Shown piece by piece: positions 18,271-27,698 of a DNA stretch of 64,000 nt (its first letter is position 1; every line of letters starts with the position of its first letter). The position numbers were made by a program, and so were the translations under genes. Where the stretch lies: the NCBI RefSeq assembly GCF_001423125.1, contig NZ_LMNW01000012.1, positions 248,656 to 312,655 on the forward strand, in the 5' to 3' direction. The notes under the pieces are model-generated. The model worked only from the letters and a program-made list of their open reading frames with translations. It made no database searches and was not told the origin of the DNA. This stretch comes from Duganella sp. Leaf126. Lineage in GTDB: Bacteria > Pseudomonadota > Gammaproteobacteria > Burkholderiales > Burkholderiaceae_D.

Positions 18271-19598
18271 CCCGGCGCGTTGTCTGCCAGGGTCAGGCTG
18301 CCGCCATGCAGCCGCGCCACGGCCGACACCACCGACAGCCCCAGACCCACGCCCGGCGTGCCGCGGCTGGCGTCGCCGCGGTAGAACCGTTCCACCACTT
18401 TCGGCCGCTCGTCCTCGGCCACGCCGGGGCCGTTGTCGGCCACCACCAGCTGCAGCACGTCATCGGTCGGGCGGCTGGCCGTGATCGCGATGACGCCGTG
18501 CTCGGGCGCATACTTGAGGGCGTTTTCCACCAAGTTGCCCAGCGCCTGCGCCAGCAGCACCGGGTCGCCGATGGTGGCCAGGTTGCCGCTGGGGGTGAAG
18601 CTGAGTGCGATGTTTTTCAGTTCCGCCACCGGCAGGTAGAATTCGGCCACCTCGGCGCCCAGGCGCGCCAGATCGACCTCGACGAAGCCGCCACGGCGGC
18701 TGCCGCTGTCGATTTCCGCCAGCCGCAGCAGGGCATTGAAAATGCTCATCACGCGATCGACGTCGCCGATCGCGGCGTCGATCTCGGCATAGGTTTCCTC
18801 GTCGGACGGCCGCGCGACTGACAGTTCCTCAAGCCGCGCGCGCAGTTCCGACAGCGGCGTGCGCAGGTCGTGGGCGATCGCGTTCGACACGTCCTGCACG
18901 CCGGTGACCAGGTGTTCGATCTGGTCGAGCATGCGGTTGACGGTGTGCGTGAGCAGCTGCAGCTCGTCGCCGTCGTCGGGCACCGCCAGGCGGCGCGACA
19001 GCTGGCCTTCGATGATGGCGGACGTGGTCTGGCTGATGTTCTGCACGCGCGCCAGCAGGGCGCGCCGTATCATCACGCCGCCCAGCGCCGCCACCATCAG
19101 CACTGCGGCGGCGCAGCCCAGCAGGCCATAGATGAACAGCTGTTCGAGCACGTCGAAGCGATTGAGGTTGCTGGCCACCAGCAGGCGGTAGCCATCCTTG
19201 AGCGTCATCTGCACCATCTCGATCCGGCGCGGCGTGCCATCGACCTCGATGGTGGCCGAGCTGTTGCCCTCGACGCGCGGCAGGTCGGCAGGCCAGCCGG
19301 GCAGGTTGCCGGCCAGCTTGACGCCGTTGGGCGCGGTGAACACGATGATCTTGCGCACGCCGTCGTTGGTGCCCATCACCTGGCTGTCGATGGCGGCCGC
19401 CAGTGCGAACGGTCCGGTGCGGGCGAACAGGTTGCACATGCGGCGCGATTCGGACTGCAGCAGCTCGGTGCGCACCTGTTCGATATTGATGTTCCAGGCC
19501 CACCACAGCGGCCCTGCAAACATGGCCAGCACCAGCAGGCTGATGGCGGCGTAGCCGATGGCGATGGTGCGGGCGGAAAAGCCGGGCAGTTTCAGCAT
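18219..19598 (-). CDS. Sensor histidine kinase (efflux-linked)
   Basis: A 459-residue kinase. Transmembrane helix 1 at about 12-34, periplasmic sensor domain about 35-152, helix 2 about 153-177, HAMP about 178-232, then HisKA with phospho-acceptor H243 (NAIAHDLRTPLSELRARLE). The HATPase domain shows N-box NLVENALKYAPE, G1 VVADNGPGVA and G2 GVGLGLSVV. The gene starts 18 bases after the response regulator stop. It probably senses an envelope or drug signal and phosphorylates that regulator to control the efflux operon. Its 3' end is duplicated in tandem. Confidence 0.92.
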   Translation of the reverse strand: MLKLPGFSARTIAIGYAAISLLVLAMFAGPLWWAWNINIEQVRTELLQSESRRMCNLFARTGPFALAAAIDSQVMGTNDGVRKIIVFTAPNGVKLAGNLPGWPADLPRVEGNSSATIEVDGTPRRIEMVQMTLKDGYRLLVASNLNRFDVLEQLFIYGLLGCAAAVLMVAALGGVMIRRALLARVQNISQTTSAIIEGQLSRRLAVPDDGDELQLLTHTVNRMLDQIEHLVTGVQDVSNAIAHDLRTPLSELRARLEELSVARPSDEETYAEIDAAIGDVDRVMSIFNALLRLAEIDSGSRRGGFVEVDLARLGAEVAEFYLPVAELKNIALSFTPSGNLATIGDPVLLAQALGNLVENALKYAPEHGVIAITASRPTDDVLQLVVADNGPGVAEDERPKVVERFYRGDASRGTPGVGLGLSVVSAVARLHGGSLTLADNAPGLRATLLVAASVHAPTR

Positions 19599-19616
19599 GG
19601 GGATAATTTCTCGCGG

Positions 19617-20297
19617 CTACTCGCGGTCGGTCAGCATGTAGCCGGCATTGCGCATGGTGCGCAGCAGCGGCACGGGGAAACCGGCGTCGATCTTCTGCCG
19701 CAGCTTGCTGATATGGACATCGATCACATTGGTCTGCGGATCGAAGTGGTAGTCCCACACGTTTTCCAGCAACATGGTGCGCGTGACGACCTGGTTGGCG
19801 TGGCGCAGCAGGTATTCGAGCAGCTTGAATTCGCGCGGCTGCAGGGCGACCGGTTTGCCGCCGCGGACCACTTTATGGGCCAGCAGGTCCATGCTCAGGT
19901 CGCCCAGCGCCAGCACGGTGTCCACCGACACGTTCTGCGAGCGGCGCATCAGCGCGTCCAGGCGCGCGAGCAGTTCGCCGAAGGCGAACGGCTTGATCAG
20001 GTAATCGTCGCCGCCGCTCTTCAGGCCGCGGATGCGGTCATCGACGCCGTCGAGCGCGGACAGGATCAGGATCGGCACCCGGTTGCCGTGCATGCGCAGC
20101 GCTTCGATGATGGCCAGGCCGTCGATCCCGCCCGGCAGCATGCGGTCCATGATGATGGCGTCGTAGGCCGCGCTCACCGCGTGGTACATGCCGTCCTTGC
20201 CGTTGTCGGCATGGTCCACCGTGTGGCCGGCCTCGATCAGCCCCTTCTTAACGAAGCGGCTCACGCGTTCATTGTCTTCGACCAGTAATAGTTTCAC
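19617..20297 (-). CDS. OmpR-family response regulator
   Basis: A 226-residue protein. Receiver domain 1-115 with acidic pocket VEDNE, phospho-acceptor D51 (IIMDRMLPGG) and conserved Lys in YLIKPFAFGELLARL. The C-terminal winged helix (about 125-222) shows LQPREFKLLEYLLRHANQVVTR and DVHISKLRQKID. It lies 19 bases after the outer-membrane channel gene and 18 before the kinase. It probably activates transcription of the whole efflux operon, including itself. Confidence 0.93.
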   Translation of the reverse strand: MKLLLVEDNERVSRFVKKGLIEAGHTVDHADNGKDGMYHAVSAAYDAIIMDRMLPGGIDGLAIIEALRMHGNRVPILILSALDGVDDRIRGLKSGGDDYLIKPFAFGELLARLDALMRRSQNVSVDTVLALGDLSMDLLAHKVVRGGKPVALQPREFKLLEYLLRHANQVVTRTMLLENVWDYHFDPQTNVIDVHISKLRQKIDAGFPVPLLRTMRNAGYMLTDRE

Positions 20298-20316
20298 CGC
20301 ATTCCTCCGTTGCGCC

Positions 20317-21819
20317 TCACGCTGCCGGCGTCGCTGCTGCCGCGCCGCTGTCGGCTGGCGCCGGTGCGTCGCCGGTGCGGGCGATCCAGCCGCCGCCCAG
20401 GGCCCGGTACAGGCCGACCAGTGACGTCAGCCGGTTCTGGCGCGCCGTGATCAGGTTGATCTGGGCATTGTACAAGTCGGTTTTTGCGGTGAGCACGCTC
20501 AGGTAGTCGTTGACGCCATTGTTGTACAACATCTCGGCCAGCGTCACGCGGCGTTGCTGGGCATCGACATTGCGCTGGCGGGCAGCGAGCTCGGTGTCGT
20601 AGGTGCCGCGCGCGGCGAGACCGTCGGCCACTTCGCGGAACGCCGTCTGCACACTCTTGCGGTACTGGGCCACGCCGATGTCGCGGTTGATGCGGGCCGT
20701 ATCGAGATTGGCCTGGCGCGCGCCGCCGTCGAAGAGCGGCAGCAGCAGCTCGGGCGCCAGCGACCAGGCGCCGGTGCCGGCCTTGAACAGGTCGCCGAGC
20801 GCGTTGCTGGCCGTGCCGGCGGCCGCGGTCAGGCTGATGCGCGGGAAAAAGGCTGCGCGCGCAGCGCCGATGTTGGCGTAGTCGGCGCGCAGCAGCGCCT
20901 CGGCCTGCTGCACGTCGGGCCGGCGCAGCAGCAGGTCGGACGGCAGGCCGGCAGGGATATCGGCCAGCATGGCCTGCTGCCCGAGCCGTGTGGCGGCCGG
21001 CAGATCGGCCGGCAGCGGTTGCCCCAGCAGCAGCACCAGCGCATTCTCGGCCTGAGCGCGCAGGCGCAGCTGCGCAGCGTGGTTCGCTTCGGCCTGCTGC
21101 AGCGTCACCTGCGCCAGCGATTCGTCGAGCGCCGAGGTGGTGCCGGTGTCGTATTGCAGCTTGACGATGCGGTACGACTCGCGCGCGGCAGCCAGCGTAT
21201 CGTCGGTGACCTTCAGCTGCTCGTCGTAGGCCAGCATGGCCAGATACTGGTCGGCCACCTGCGACACCAGCAGGATGTGCGTGGCCTGGCGGCCGTAGGC
21301 GCTGGCCAGGTATTGTTCGCGCGCGGACTCGCTCAGGCTTTGCAGGCGGCCGAACAGGTCGATCTCCCATGCGGTATTGAGCATCACCGCGTTGCTCTTG
21401 CTGAGCGCGCGGTTGCCGGACGCATTATTGGTGGTCGACGAGCGTCCGGCCGACGCTTCGGCGCCGACCGTGGGCAGGGCGGCGGCGCGCTGCAACTGCA
21501 AGGCCGCCTGCGCCTGGCTGACGCGCAGCAGGGCCACGCGCAGATCCTGGTTGTTGTCGAGTGCCAGGCGCACCAGCGCCTGCAGCCGGGGATCGACCAG
21601 GAAGTTCTGCCAGCCCGTGTCGGCGGCGGCAGTGCCGTTCGCCGTCGGTGCGGCCGCATAGGCCGGGCCGGTCGGGTAGGCCGGCGTGGTGGTCGTGGCG
21701 GCCGTGGTCGGCTGCTGATAGGCGGGCTGCAGGGCGCAGCCGGCGACCAGTGTCCCGGCCAGTAACGGGCCCAGTACTGCGCCCAGCGTCTGCATCATGG
21801 TGTTCAGCGTGGTCTTCAT
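20317..21819 (-). CDS. Outer-membrane efflux lipoprotein (NodT/OprM family)
   Basis: A 500-residue TolC-like channel. The lipoprotein signal ends in LVAGC (Cys at about residue 28). Two OEP repeats follow, with typical NQDLRVALLRVSQAQAALQLQRAALLP-like and DLLLRRPDVQQAEALLRADYANIG segments. The C terminus contains NGVNDYLSVLTAKTDLYNAQ. It starts one base after the RND pump stop. It forms the exit duct of the tripartite pump. A low-complexity Ala/Thr/Pro stretch at about 33-60 probably sits near the membrane anchor. Confidence 0.93.
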   Translation of the reverse strand: MKTTLNTMMQTLGAVLGPLLAGTLVAGCALQPAYQQPTTAATTTTPAYPTGPAYAAAPTANGTAAADTGWQNFLVDPRLQALVRLALDNNQDLRVALLRVSQAQAALQLQRAAALPTVGAEASAGRSSTTNNASGNRALSKSNAVMLNTAWEIDLFGRLQSLSESAREQYLASAYGRQATHILLVSQVADQYLAMLAYDEQLKVTDDTLAAARESYRIVKLQYDTGTTSALDESLAQVTLQQAEANHAAQLRLRAQAENALVLLLGQPLPADLPAATRLGQQAMLADIPAGLPSDLLLRRPDVQQAEALLRADYANIGAARAAFFPRISLTAAAGTASNALGDLFKAGTGAWSLAPELLLPLFDGGARQANLDTARINRDIGVAQYRKSVQTAFREVADGLAARGTYDTELAARQRNVDAQQRRVTLAEMLYNNGVNDYLSVLTAKTDLYNAQINLITARQNRLTSLVGLYRALGGGWIARTGDAPAPADSGAAAATPAA

Positions 21820-21820
21820 G

Positions 21821-24800
21821 TCAGTGCGCCTCCGGCTGGGTGGCGATGGCGGCCGGCGGTGCGGCGCCGTCCGATGGGTTGCGTTGTTTGATCTTGCCTG
21901 CGATGAGCACGAAGAACAGCGGAATCAGGAACGTCGCCAGGAAGGTCGCCGTCAGCATGCCGCCGATCACGCCGATGCCGAGCGCATTCTGGCTGGCCGC
22001 GCCGGCGCCGCTGGCAATGGCCAGCGGCAGCACGCCCAGCACGAAGGCCATCGACGTCATGATGATGGGGCGCAGGCGCAGCTTGGCCGACTCCAGCGCC
22101 GCATCGAGGATCGCGTAGCCCTCGATCTGCAGTTCGCGTGCAAATTCCACGATCAGGATCGCGTTCTTGGCCGACAGGCCGATCGTGGTCAGCAGCCCGA
22201 CCTGGAAGAACACGTCGTTTTCCAGGCCGAAGGCGGTGGCCGCGCCGAGCGCGCCGAGCACACCGACCGGCACCACCATGATGACGGAGACGGGAATCGA
22301 CCAGCTTTCATACAGCGCGGCCAGGCTCAGGAACACGACCAGGATCGACAGCGCGTACAGCAGCGGCGCCTGCGCGCCGGCCTGCGATTCCTGCAGCGAG
22401 ATGCCGCTCCACTCGTAGCCGAAGCCTTCCGGCAGCTGGGCCACCAGCCGTTCCATGATCTTCATCGCTTCGCCGGTACTGTGGCCGGGCGCCGGCTGGC
22501 CGAGGATCTCGGCCGACTCGATGCCGTTGTAGCGCGACATGGCCGGCGCACCCCACGCCCACTGGGCGGTGGCGAACGCGGAGAACGGCACCATGCCGCC
22601 GGCCTGGTTGCGCACGTACAGCAGCTTGATGTCGTCCGGGTTCATGCGGAACTGGGCGTCGGCCTGCACATACACGCGCTTGATGCGGTTGTCGGTATCG
22701 AAGAAGTTGTTGATGTAGCGCGAGCCCCAGGCGGTGGCAAAGGTCTGGTCGACATCGGTCAGGCTCACGCCCAGCGCTGCCGCCTTCTCGCGGTCGATAT
22801 TGATTTTATAGGTCGCATTGTCGGCCTGGCCCGTGTAGCGCACGCGGCTCAGGTTCGGCTCCTTTTTCGCCAGTTCCAGCAGCTGGTCGCGCGCCTTGCC
22901 CAGCGCTTCGTGGCCGGCGTTGCCACGGTCCTGCAGCTGCAGCGAGAAACCGGTGGCCGAACCGAGACCGCGGATTGGCGGCGGTTCCACCGGCGTCACC
23001 TGGGCGCCCTGGAAGTTGGCGTAGCGGGCGGCGATGCGGTCGCTCAGCGCGCTCACGGAAAGCCTGGCGTCTTCGCGCTCGCCCCACGGTTTCAGGCGCA
23101 CGAACAGACGGCCCTGGTTCTGGCCGCGCTGCGGCTGGCTGGCGCCGTTGGTCAGGAAGGTCGATTCGACCATCGCCTTTTCGTCCGTCAGCAGGTAGTT
23201 GCTGATCTCGTCGAGCACCTTGCCGGTGGTTTCCAGCGTGCTGCCAGCCGGGGTTTGCACCTGCACGAACATATAGCCCTGGTCTTCCTTGGGCAAAAAG
23301 CCGCCGGGCAGACGCAGGAACAGGAACAGCACGGCGCCGATCAGCACCGCATACAGCACCATCCACAGGCCGCGGCGGCCGATGATGGCGGTCACGCCGC
23401 CCAGGTAGCGGTCGCGGGTGCGATCGAAACTGCGGTTGAACCAGCCGAAGAAACCGCGCTTATCATGGTGATCGGGGTCCGGCCGCTTGAGCAGCATCGC
23501 GCACAGCGCTGGCGTCAGCGTCAGGGCCACGAACACCGACAGCAGCATCGAGGCCACTACCGTCAGCGAGAATTCGCGGTAGATGGCGCCGACGGTACCG
23601 CTGGAAAACGCCACCGGCACGAACACGGCAGACAGCACCAGCGCCACGCCGATCAGCGCGCTGGTGATCTGGCCCATGGCCTTGACGGTCGCGTCGTACG
23701 GCCCCAGGCCGTCCTCGTGCATCACCCGCTCGACGTTTTCCACCACCACGATGGCGTCGTCGACCAGCAGGCCGATCGCCAGCACCAGGCCGAACATCGA
23801 CAGCGTGTTGACGGTGAAACCGAGCGCCGACATGATGCCGAAGGTCCCGAGCAGCACCACCGGCACCGTGATCGACGGAATCAGGGTGGCGCGGAAGTTC
23901 TGCAGGAACAGGTACATCACCAGGAACACCAGCACGATCCCTTCGATCAGGGTCTTCACCACTTCGTGGATCGAGACCTTGATGAACGGCGTGATGTCGT
24001 TCGGGTACACCACGCGCAGGCCGTGCGGGAAATAGGCTTTCAGGTCGTCCAGCCGGGCGCGCACGGCGTCGGCCGTGGCCAGCGCGTTCGCGCCGGGCGC
24101 CAGCGAAATGCCGAGGCCCGAGGCAGGCTTGCCGCTGATGCGCACATCGACGTTGTAGTTTTCGGGACCGAGCGCCACCCGGGCGACGTCGCCGATGCGC
24201 ACGGCGGAGCCATCGGGCTGCACCTTGAGCAGGATGCGCTGGAACTGCTCGGGCGTGCGCATCAGTGTCGATTCGCTGATGGTCGCGCTCAGCGTCTGGC
24301 CCGTGACGGCAGGCGAGCCGCCCAGCTGGCCGCCGGAGATCTGCACGTTCTGCGCGACGATGGCCGTGTTGACGTCGAGCGGCGTGAGCGAATAGCTACG
24401 CAGCTTGACGGGATCGAGCCAGATCCGCATCGCGTACTGGGTGCCGAACAGGTTCATGCTGCCCACGCCGGGGATGCGCGAGAGCGGGTCCTGGATGTTC
24501 GAGGCCACGTAGTTGGCGATGTCGAATTTGGTCATGCTGTTGTCGTCCGAGACAAAGGCCGCCACCATCAGGAAGTCCGATGTCGATTTGCTCACGCGCA
24601 GGCCCGATTGCTGGACATCGTTGGGCAGCCGCGGCACGGCAAGCTGCAGCTTGTTCTGCACCTGCACCTGGGCGATGTCGGGATCGGTGCCGGCGGCAAA
24701 GGTCAGGGTGGTGGTGGACTGGCCCGTGTCGTCGCTGGTGGACGTCATGTAGAGCAGGTTGTCGATCGCGGTCATCTGCTGTTCGATCACCTGCACCACG

Positions 24801-24979
24801 GTGTTCTGCATGGTCTCGGCGGAGGCGCCAGGGTAGCTGGCCTGGATCTGCACGGTGGGCGGCGAGACCGGTGGATACTGTTCGACCGGCAGCTTCATCA
24901 GCGAGATGACGCCGACCAGCATGATCAGGAGCGCGATGACGATGGCAAAGATCGGGCGCTGGATGAAAAATTTAGGCAT
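21821..24979 (-). CDS. RND multidrug efflux pump (HAE1/AcrB type)
   Basis: A 1052-residue inner-membrane transporter of standard length. N-terminal MPKFFIQRPIFAIVIALLIM, two large periplasmic loops, and twelve transmembrane helices. Helix 4 carries the proton-relay pair in GLLVDDAIVVVENVERVM; YESWSIPVSVIMVVP and GLSAKNAILIVEFA follow later, the latter holding the relay Lys. It exports hydrophobic or amphiphilic compounds using the proton gradient. The ATG at 24979 is 13 bases after the adaptor stop; earlier codons to 25147 lie antisense-like within the adaptor gene. Substrate range cannot be read from sequence. Confidence 0.95.
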   Translation of the reverse strand: MPKFFIQRPIFAIVIALLIMLVGVISLMKLPVEQYPPVSPPTVQIQASYPGASAETMQNTVVQVIEQQMTAIDNLLYMTSTSDDTGQSTTTLTFAAGTDPDIAQVQVQNKLQLAVPRLPNDVQQSGLRVSKSTSDFLMVAAFVSDDNSMTKFDIANYVASNIQDPLSRIPGVGSMNLFGTQYAMRIWLDPVKLRSYSLTPLDVNTAIVAQNVQISGGQLGGSPAVTGQTLSATISESTLMRTPEQFQRILLKVQPDGSAVRIGDVARVALGPENYNVDVRISGKPASGLGISLAPGANALATADAVRARLDDLKAYFPHGLRVVYPNDITPFIKVSIHEVVKTLIEGIVLVFLVMYLFLQNFRATLIPSITVPVVLLGTFGIMSALGFTVNTLSMFGLVLAIGLLVDDAIVVVENVERVMHEDGLGPYDATVKAMGQITSALIGVALVLSAVFVPVAFSSGTVGAIYREFSLTVVASMLLSVFVALTLTPALCAMLLKRPDPDHHDKRGFFGWFNRSFDRTRDRYLGGVTAIIGRRGLWMVLYAVLIGAVLFLFLRLPGGFLPKEDQGYMFVQVQTPAGSTLETTGKVLDEISNYLLTDEKAMVESTFLTNGASQPQRGQNQGRLFVRLKPWGEREDARLSVSALSDRIAARYANFQGAQVTPVEPPPIRGLGSATGFSLQLQDRGNAGHEALGKARDQLLELAKKEPNLSRVRYTGQADNATYKINIDREKAAALGVSLTDVDQTFATAWGSRYINNFFDTDNRIKRVYVQADAQFRMNPDDIKLLYVRNQAGGMVPFSAFATAQWAWGAPAMSRYNGIESAEILGQPAPGHSTGEAMKIMERLVAQLPEGFGYEWSGISLQESQAGAQAPLLYALSILVVFLSLAALYESWSIPVSVIMVVPVGVLGALGAATAFGLENDVFFQVGLLTTIGLSAKNAILIVEFARELQIEGYAILDAALESAKLRLRPIIMTSMAFVLGVLPLAIASGAGAASQNALGIGVIGGMLTATFLATFLIPLFFVLIAGKIKQRNPSDGAAPPAAIATQPEAH

Positions 24980-24992
24980 CGTGTGTCGTCCC

Positions 24993-26180
24993 TTAGCGCG
25001 CTGCAGCCGGGGTGGCAGCGGCGGTGGCAGCGGCGGCCGGCGCGGCGGCGCGCACCTTGACCACGATCCCCGGTTTGAGCTTCTGGATGCCGCTGGTGAC
25101 GATGCGTTCGTTATCCTGCAGGCCTTTCTCGACCAGCCACTGGCCATCGACCAGCGCGCCCGTTTCGATCGTGCGTTGTTCGAGCTTGTTGTCGGCGCCG
25201 ACCAGCATCACGGTCGCTTCGCCCTGGGCGTTGCGGGTGACAGCCGGTGTCGGCACGCGGATCACGGCCGGGCGCACGCCCTGGCTGACGGACGCGCGCA
25301 CATACATGCCGGGCAGCAGCAGGTGATCGGGATTGGGGAACTTGGCGCGCAGGGTGACCGAGCCGGTGGCCGGGTTGACGGTCACGCCGGCAAATTCCAG
25401 CGTTCCCGCGTGCTGATAGGTGGTGCCATCTTCGAGCTTGAGGGTGACGGTGGCGTGATTGGCGCCGTCGAGCTTGAGTGCGCCGGCAGCGAGGTCGCGG
25501 CGCAGCCCCAGTCCTTCCACGCTCGACTGCTGCAAATCGACATACATCGGGTCGATCTGCTGGATGGTGGTGAGCAGGGTGGCCGAGCCGCCCTGAACGT
25601 AGGCGCCTTGCGTGACCTGCGAGACGCTGCTGCGGCCGCTGATCGGCGCCGTCACGTTGGTGTAGCCGAGGTTGATCTTGGCGGTGGCGACCGACGCCTT
25701 GCCGGCCGCCACATCGGCAGCGGCCTGCAGTTGCGCGGCCTGGGCATTGTCGAAGGCCTGCTTGCTGACCGCGTTACCGCCGATCAGCACCTTGTAGCGG
25801 TCGAGCTGGGCGGTGGTGGATGCCAGGTTGGCCTGCGCACGCTGCAGCGTGGCCTCGGCGCTGGCCAGAGTGGCGCGGTATGGCGCAGCGTCGATCAGGT
25901 ACAGCGGCTGGCCTTGCTTAACGTCGGCGCCTTCCACGAAGCGGCGTTCCTGCACGATGCCATCGACCCGAGCACGCACCTCGGCCAGCAGGAAGGGCGC
26001 GGTGCGGCCGGGCAGCTCCACCTTGAGCGGCACGCTGTCGCGTTTGACTGCGAGCACCGTCACTTCGGGGACGGGCGGCGGCGAGGGTTGTTTTTTCTCG
26101 CCACAGGCAGCGAGGGCGAGGGTGACGGTGGTAACAGCGGCAGCGAGCGCGGAACGGCGCGCAAGGGTGGTCAGGTGCAT
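24993..26180 (-). CDS. Periplasmic membrane fusion protein of RND efflux system
   Basis: A 395-residue AcrA/MexA-type adaptor. Lipoprotein signal with lipobox LAAC (Cys at about residue 26). Lipoyl half-motif EVRARVDGIVQERRFVEGADVKQGQPLYLID, a coiled-coil hairpin of about 90 residues (RATLASAEATLQRAQANLA...), and the second lipoyl half NVTAPISGRSSVSQVTQGAYVQGG. The Ala-rich C-terminal tail is low complexity. First gene of the five-gene operon. Confidence 0.94.
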   Translation of the reverse strand: MHLTTLARRSALAAAVTTVTLALAACGEKKQPSPPPVPEVTVLAVKRDSVPLKVELPGRTAPFLLAEVRARVDGIVQERRFVEGADVKQGQPLYLIDAAPYRATLASAEATLQRAQANLASTTAQLDRYKVLIGGNAVSKQAFDNAQAAQLQAAADVAAGKASVATAKINLGYTNVTAPISGRSSVSQVTQGAYVQGGSATLLTTIQQIDPMYVDLQQSSVEGLGLRRDLAAGALKLDGANHATVTLKLEDGTTYQHAGTLEFAGVTVNPATGSVTLRAKFPNPDHLLLPGMYVRASVSQGVRPAVIRVPTPAVTRNAQGEATVMLVGADNKLEQRTIETGALVDGQWLVEKGLQDNERIVTSGIQKLKPGIVVKVRAAAPAAAATAAATPAAAR

Positions 26181-26396
26181 TGTTCGGTCCAGTTGGCGAT
26201 AGGGGCGCGGTCGAAATACTAAAAGTTTTCTGATGGCACTGCACTATGCCCGGTAGGGGCTTAAATGGGGCTGTGCGATTGATTAAATTTAGTTAATGTA
26301 GCAGCGGCAGTGGCAAAAAGACATCGGTCAAGCGCAACCCGGGCATGGCCAACGACACGCACGAACAACAAGGGAAGACAAACAGGGGGGGGAAAC
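26181..26396. other. Efflux operon upstream region
   Basis: This 216-base region carries the efflux promoter on minus and receives the tRNA 3' flank. An AT-rich inverted repeat ATTAA/TTAAT at 26282-26297 and a run of eight G at 26385-26392 are visible. No terminator for the tRNAs is obvious. Confidence 0.3.
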
Positions 26397-26472
26397 TGGA
26401 GCGGGAGAAGAGTCTCGAACTCTCGACCTCAACCTTGGCAAGGTTGCGCTCTACCAACTGAGCTACTCCCGC
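26397..26472 (-). tRNA. tRNA-Gly (GCC), copy 2
   Basis: 76 bases including an encoded CCA. The acceptor stem GCGGGAG/CTCCCGC, D-arm AGCTCAGTTGGTAGAGC, anticodon loop TTGCCAA (anticodon GCC) and T-arm with TTCGAGA are all regular. Identical to the copy at 26517-26592, 44 bases upstream in transcription order. Confidence 0.97.
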
Positions 26473-26516
26473 ACAGGAGTGTGAATGACAAACCAGCCAG
26501 CTTTCGCAAGGAAAAC

Positions 26517-26592
26517 TGGAGCGGGAGAAGAGTCTCGAACTCTCGACCTCAACCTTGGCAAGGTTGCGCTCTACCAACTGAGCTACTCCCGC
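26517..26592 (-). tRNA. tRNA-Gly (GCC), copy 1
   Basis: 76 bases including an encoded CCA, with the same cloverleaf and GCC anticodon as the copy at 26397-26472. The flanking 10 bases on the 3' side (GGAAAACTGGA context) resemble those of the other copy, consistent with a recent tandem duplication. Probably co-transcribed with it. Confidence 0.97.
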
Positions 26593-26602
26593 AGAGGGCG
26601 CT

Positions 26603-26608
26603 ATTCTA
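26603..26608 (-). promoter_or_regulatory. Possible -10 element of the tRNA-Gly promoter
   Basis: TAGAAT on minus, about 10 bases before the tRNA, followed by a GC-rich discriminator (GCGCCC) typical of stringently controlled stable-RNA promoters. No good -35 is visible at 17 bases. Confidence 0.35.
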
Positions 26609-26771
26609 ACAACCTTTTTCGAAACGCGCCAGATCAAATTCCACTGCGAAAAGTGCTATGTCGATTTGGTTATGTTTAGTGCTGCAAAAGTCATTGGTGT
26701 GGCATCCCGGCGTCCCTTAGGATAGCGCTAGCTTGCAGTACTGCGCCCATTCATCACTAGAAAGAGACATC

Positions 26772-27698
26772 ATGTCCGCTATCAAACTCGCCATCGTCGG
26801 CGTCGGCAAGATCGTGCACGACCAGCATTTGCCGGCGATTGCCGCCAATCCCGATTACCAGCTGATCGCTTCGGCCAGCCGTCACAACACGGTCGACGGC
26901 ATCCCGGGGTTTACCTCGATCGAAGCCATGCTGGCGCAGATGCCGGACATCGAAGCGGTGTCGCTGTGCATGCCGCCGCAGTACCGCTACAGCGCGGCCC
27001 ACGCGGCGCTCAGCGCCGGCAAGCATGTGTTCCTGGAAAAGCCGCCCGGCGCCACGCTGTCGGAAGTGGCCGACCTCGAAGCGCTGGCAGCATCGAAAGG
27101 ATTGACCTTGTTCACCAGCTGGCACTCGCGCTATGCGCCCGGCGTGCAGCCGGCCAAGGCCTACCTGGCGGCCCATGCCCCGACCAGCCTGCACGTGGTG
27201 TGGAAGGAGGATGTGCGGCACTGGCATCCGAACCAGGACTGGATCTGGCAGGCGGGCGGCCTTGGCGTGTTCGATCCGGGCATCAATGCGCTGTCGATCG
27301 TGACCGAGATTCTGCCGCAGCGTGTCTTCCTCAGCGGCGCCAGCCTGGAGTTTCCCGACAACCGCGAAGCGCCGATTGCTGCCGACCTGCACTTCCAGGG
27401 CGCGGGCGACCTGCGCGTGCACGCCGAATTCGACTGGCGCCAGACCGGCAAGCAAAGCTGGGACATCGTGGTGGACACGGCCAAGGGCCAGCTCAAGCTG
27501 TCCGACGGCGGCTCGCGCCTGTGGATCGACGACGTCGAGCAGCCGCTGGACAAGGAAGCCGAGTACCCGTCGCTGTACCGCGTGTTCGCCGACTTGGTCA
27601 AGGCCGGCAAGTCGGACGTCGACGTGGCGCCGCTGCGCCACGTGGCCGATGCGTTCATGCTCGGCAAGCGTAAGGTCGTCGACGCCTTCCACGACTAG
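26772..27698 (+). CDS. Gfo/Idh/MocA oxidoreductase, D-galactose 1-dehydrogenase-like
   Basis: A 308-residue NAD(P)-dependent dehydrogenase. Rossmann motif AIVGVGKIVHDQHLPAI at the N terminus, sugar-binding EKPPGATL, and the motifs CMPPQYRY and DWIWQAGGLGVFDPGINALSI. These match the D-galactose 1-dehydrogenase branch as I recall it from pseudomonads. It would oxidise galactose (or arabinose) to the lactone, entering a De Ley-Doudoroff-type route. The ATG at 26772 has AAAGAGA upstream. A nearby pectate lyase and galactanase support a role in using pectic galactose. Confidence 0.85.
   Translation: MSAIKLAIVGVGKIVHDQHLPAIAANPDYQLIASASRHNTVDGIPGFTSIEAMLAQMPDIEAVSLCMPPQYRYSAAHAALSAGKHVFLEKPPGATLSEVADLEALAASKGLTLFTSWHSRYAPGVQPAKAYLAAHAPTSLHVVWKEDVRHWHPNQDWIWQAGGLGVFDPGINALSIVTEILPQRVFLSGASLEFPDNREAPIAADLHFQGAGDLRVHAEFDWRQTGKQSWDIVVDTAKGQLKLSDGGSRLWIDDVEQPLDKEAEYPSLYRVFADLVKAGKSDVDVAPLRHVADAFMLGKRKVVDAFHD

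Noticed and set aside
21797-25060. A very long plus-strand open frame (1087 codons)
   Set aside because: It lies antisense to the RND pump gene. High GC keeps opposite strands free of stops; its His/Gln/Arg-rich composition has no domain. The pump shows full family motifs.
26397-26592. Repeat pair that could suggest a CRISPR-like array
   Set aside because: The two 76-base repeats fold as tRNA-Gly(GCC) with anticodon and CCA, so they are tandem tRNA genes.
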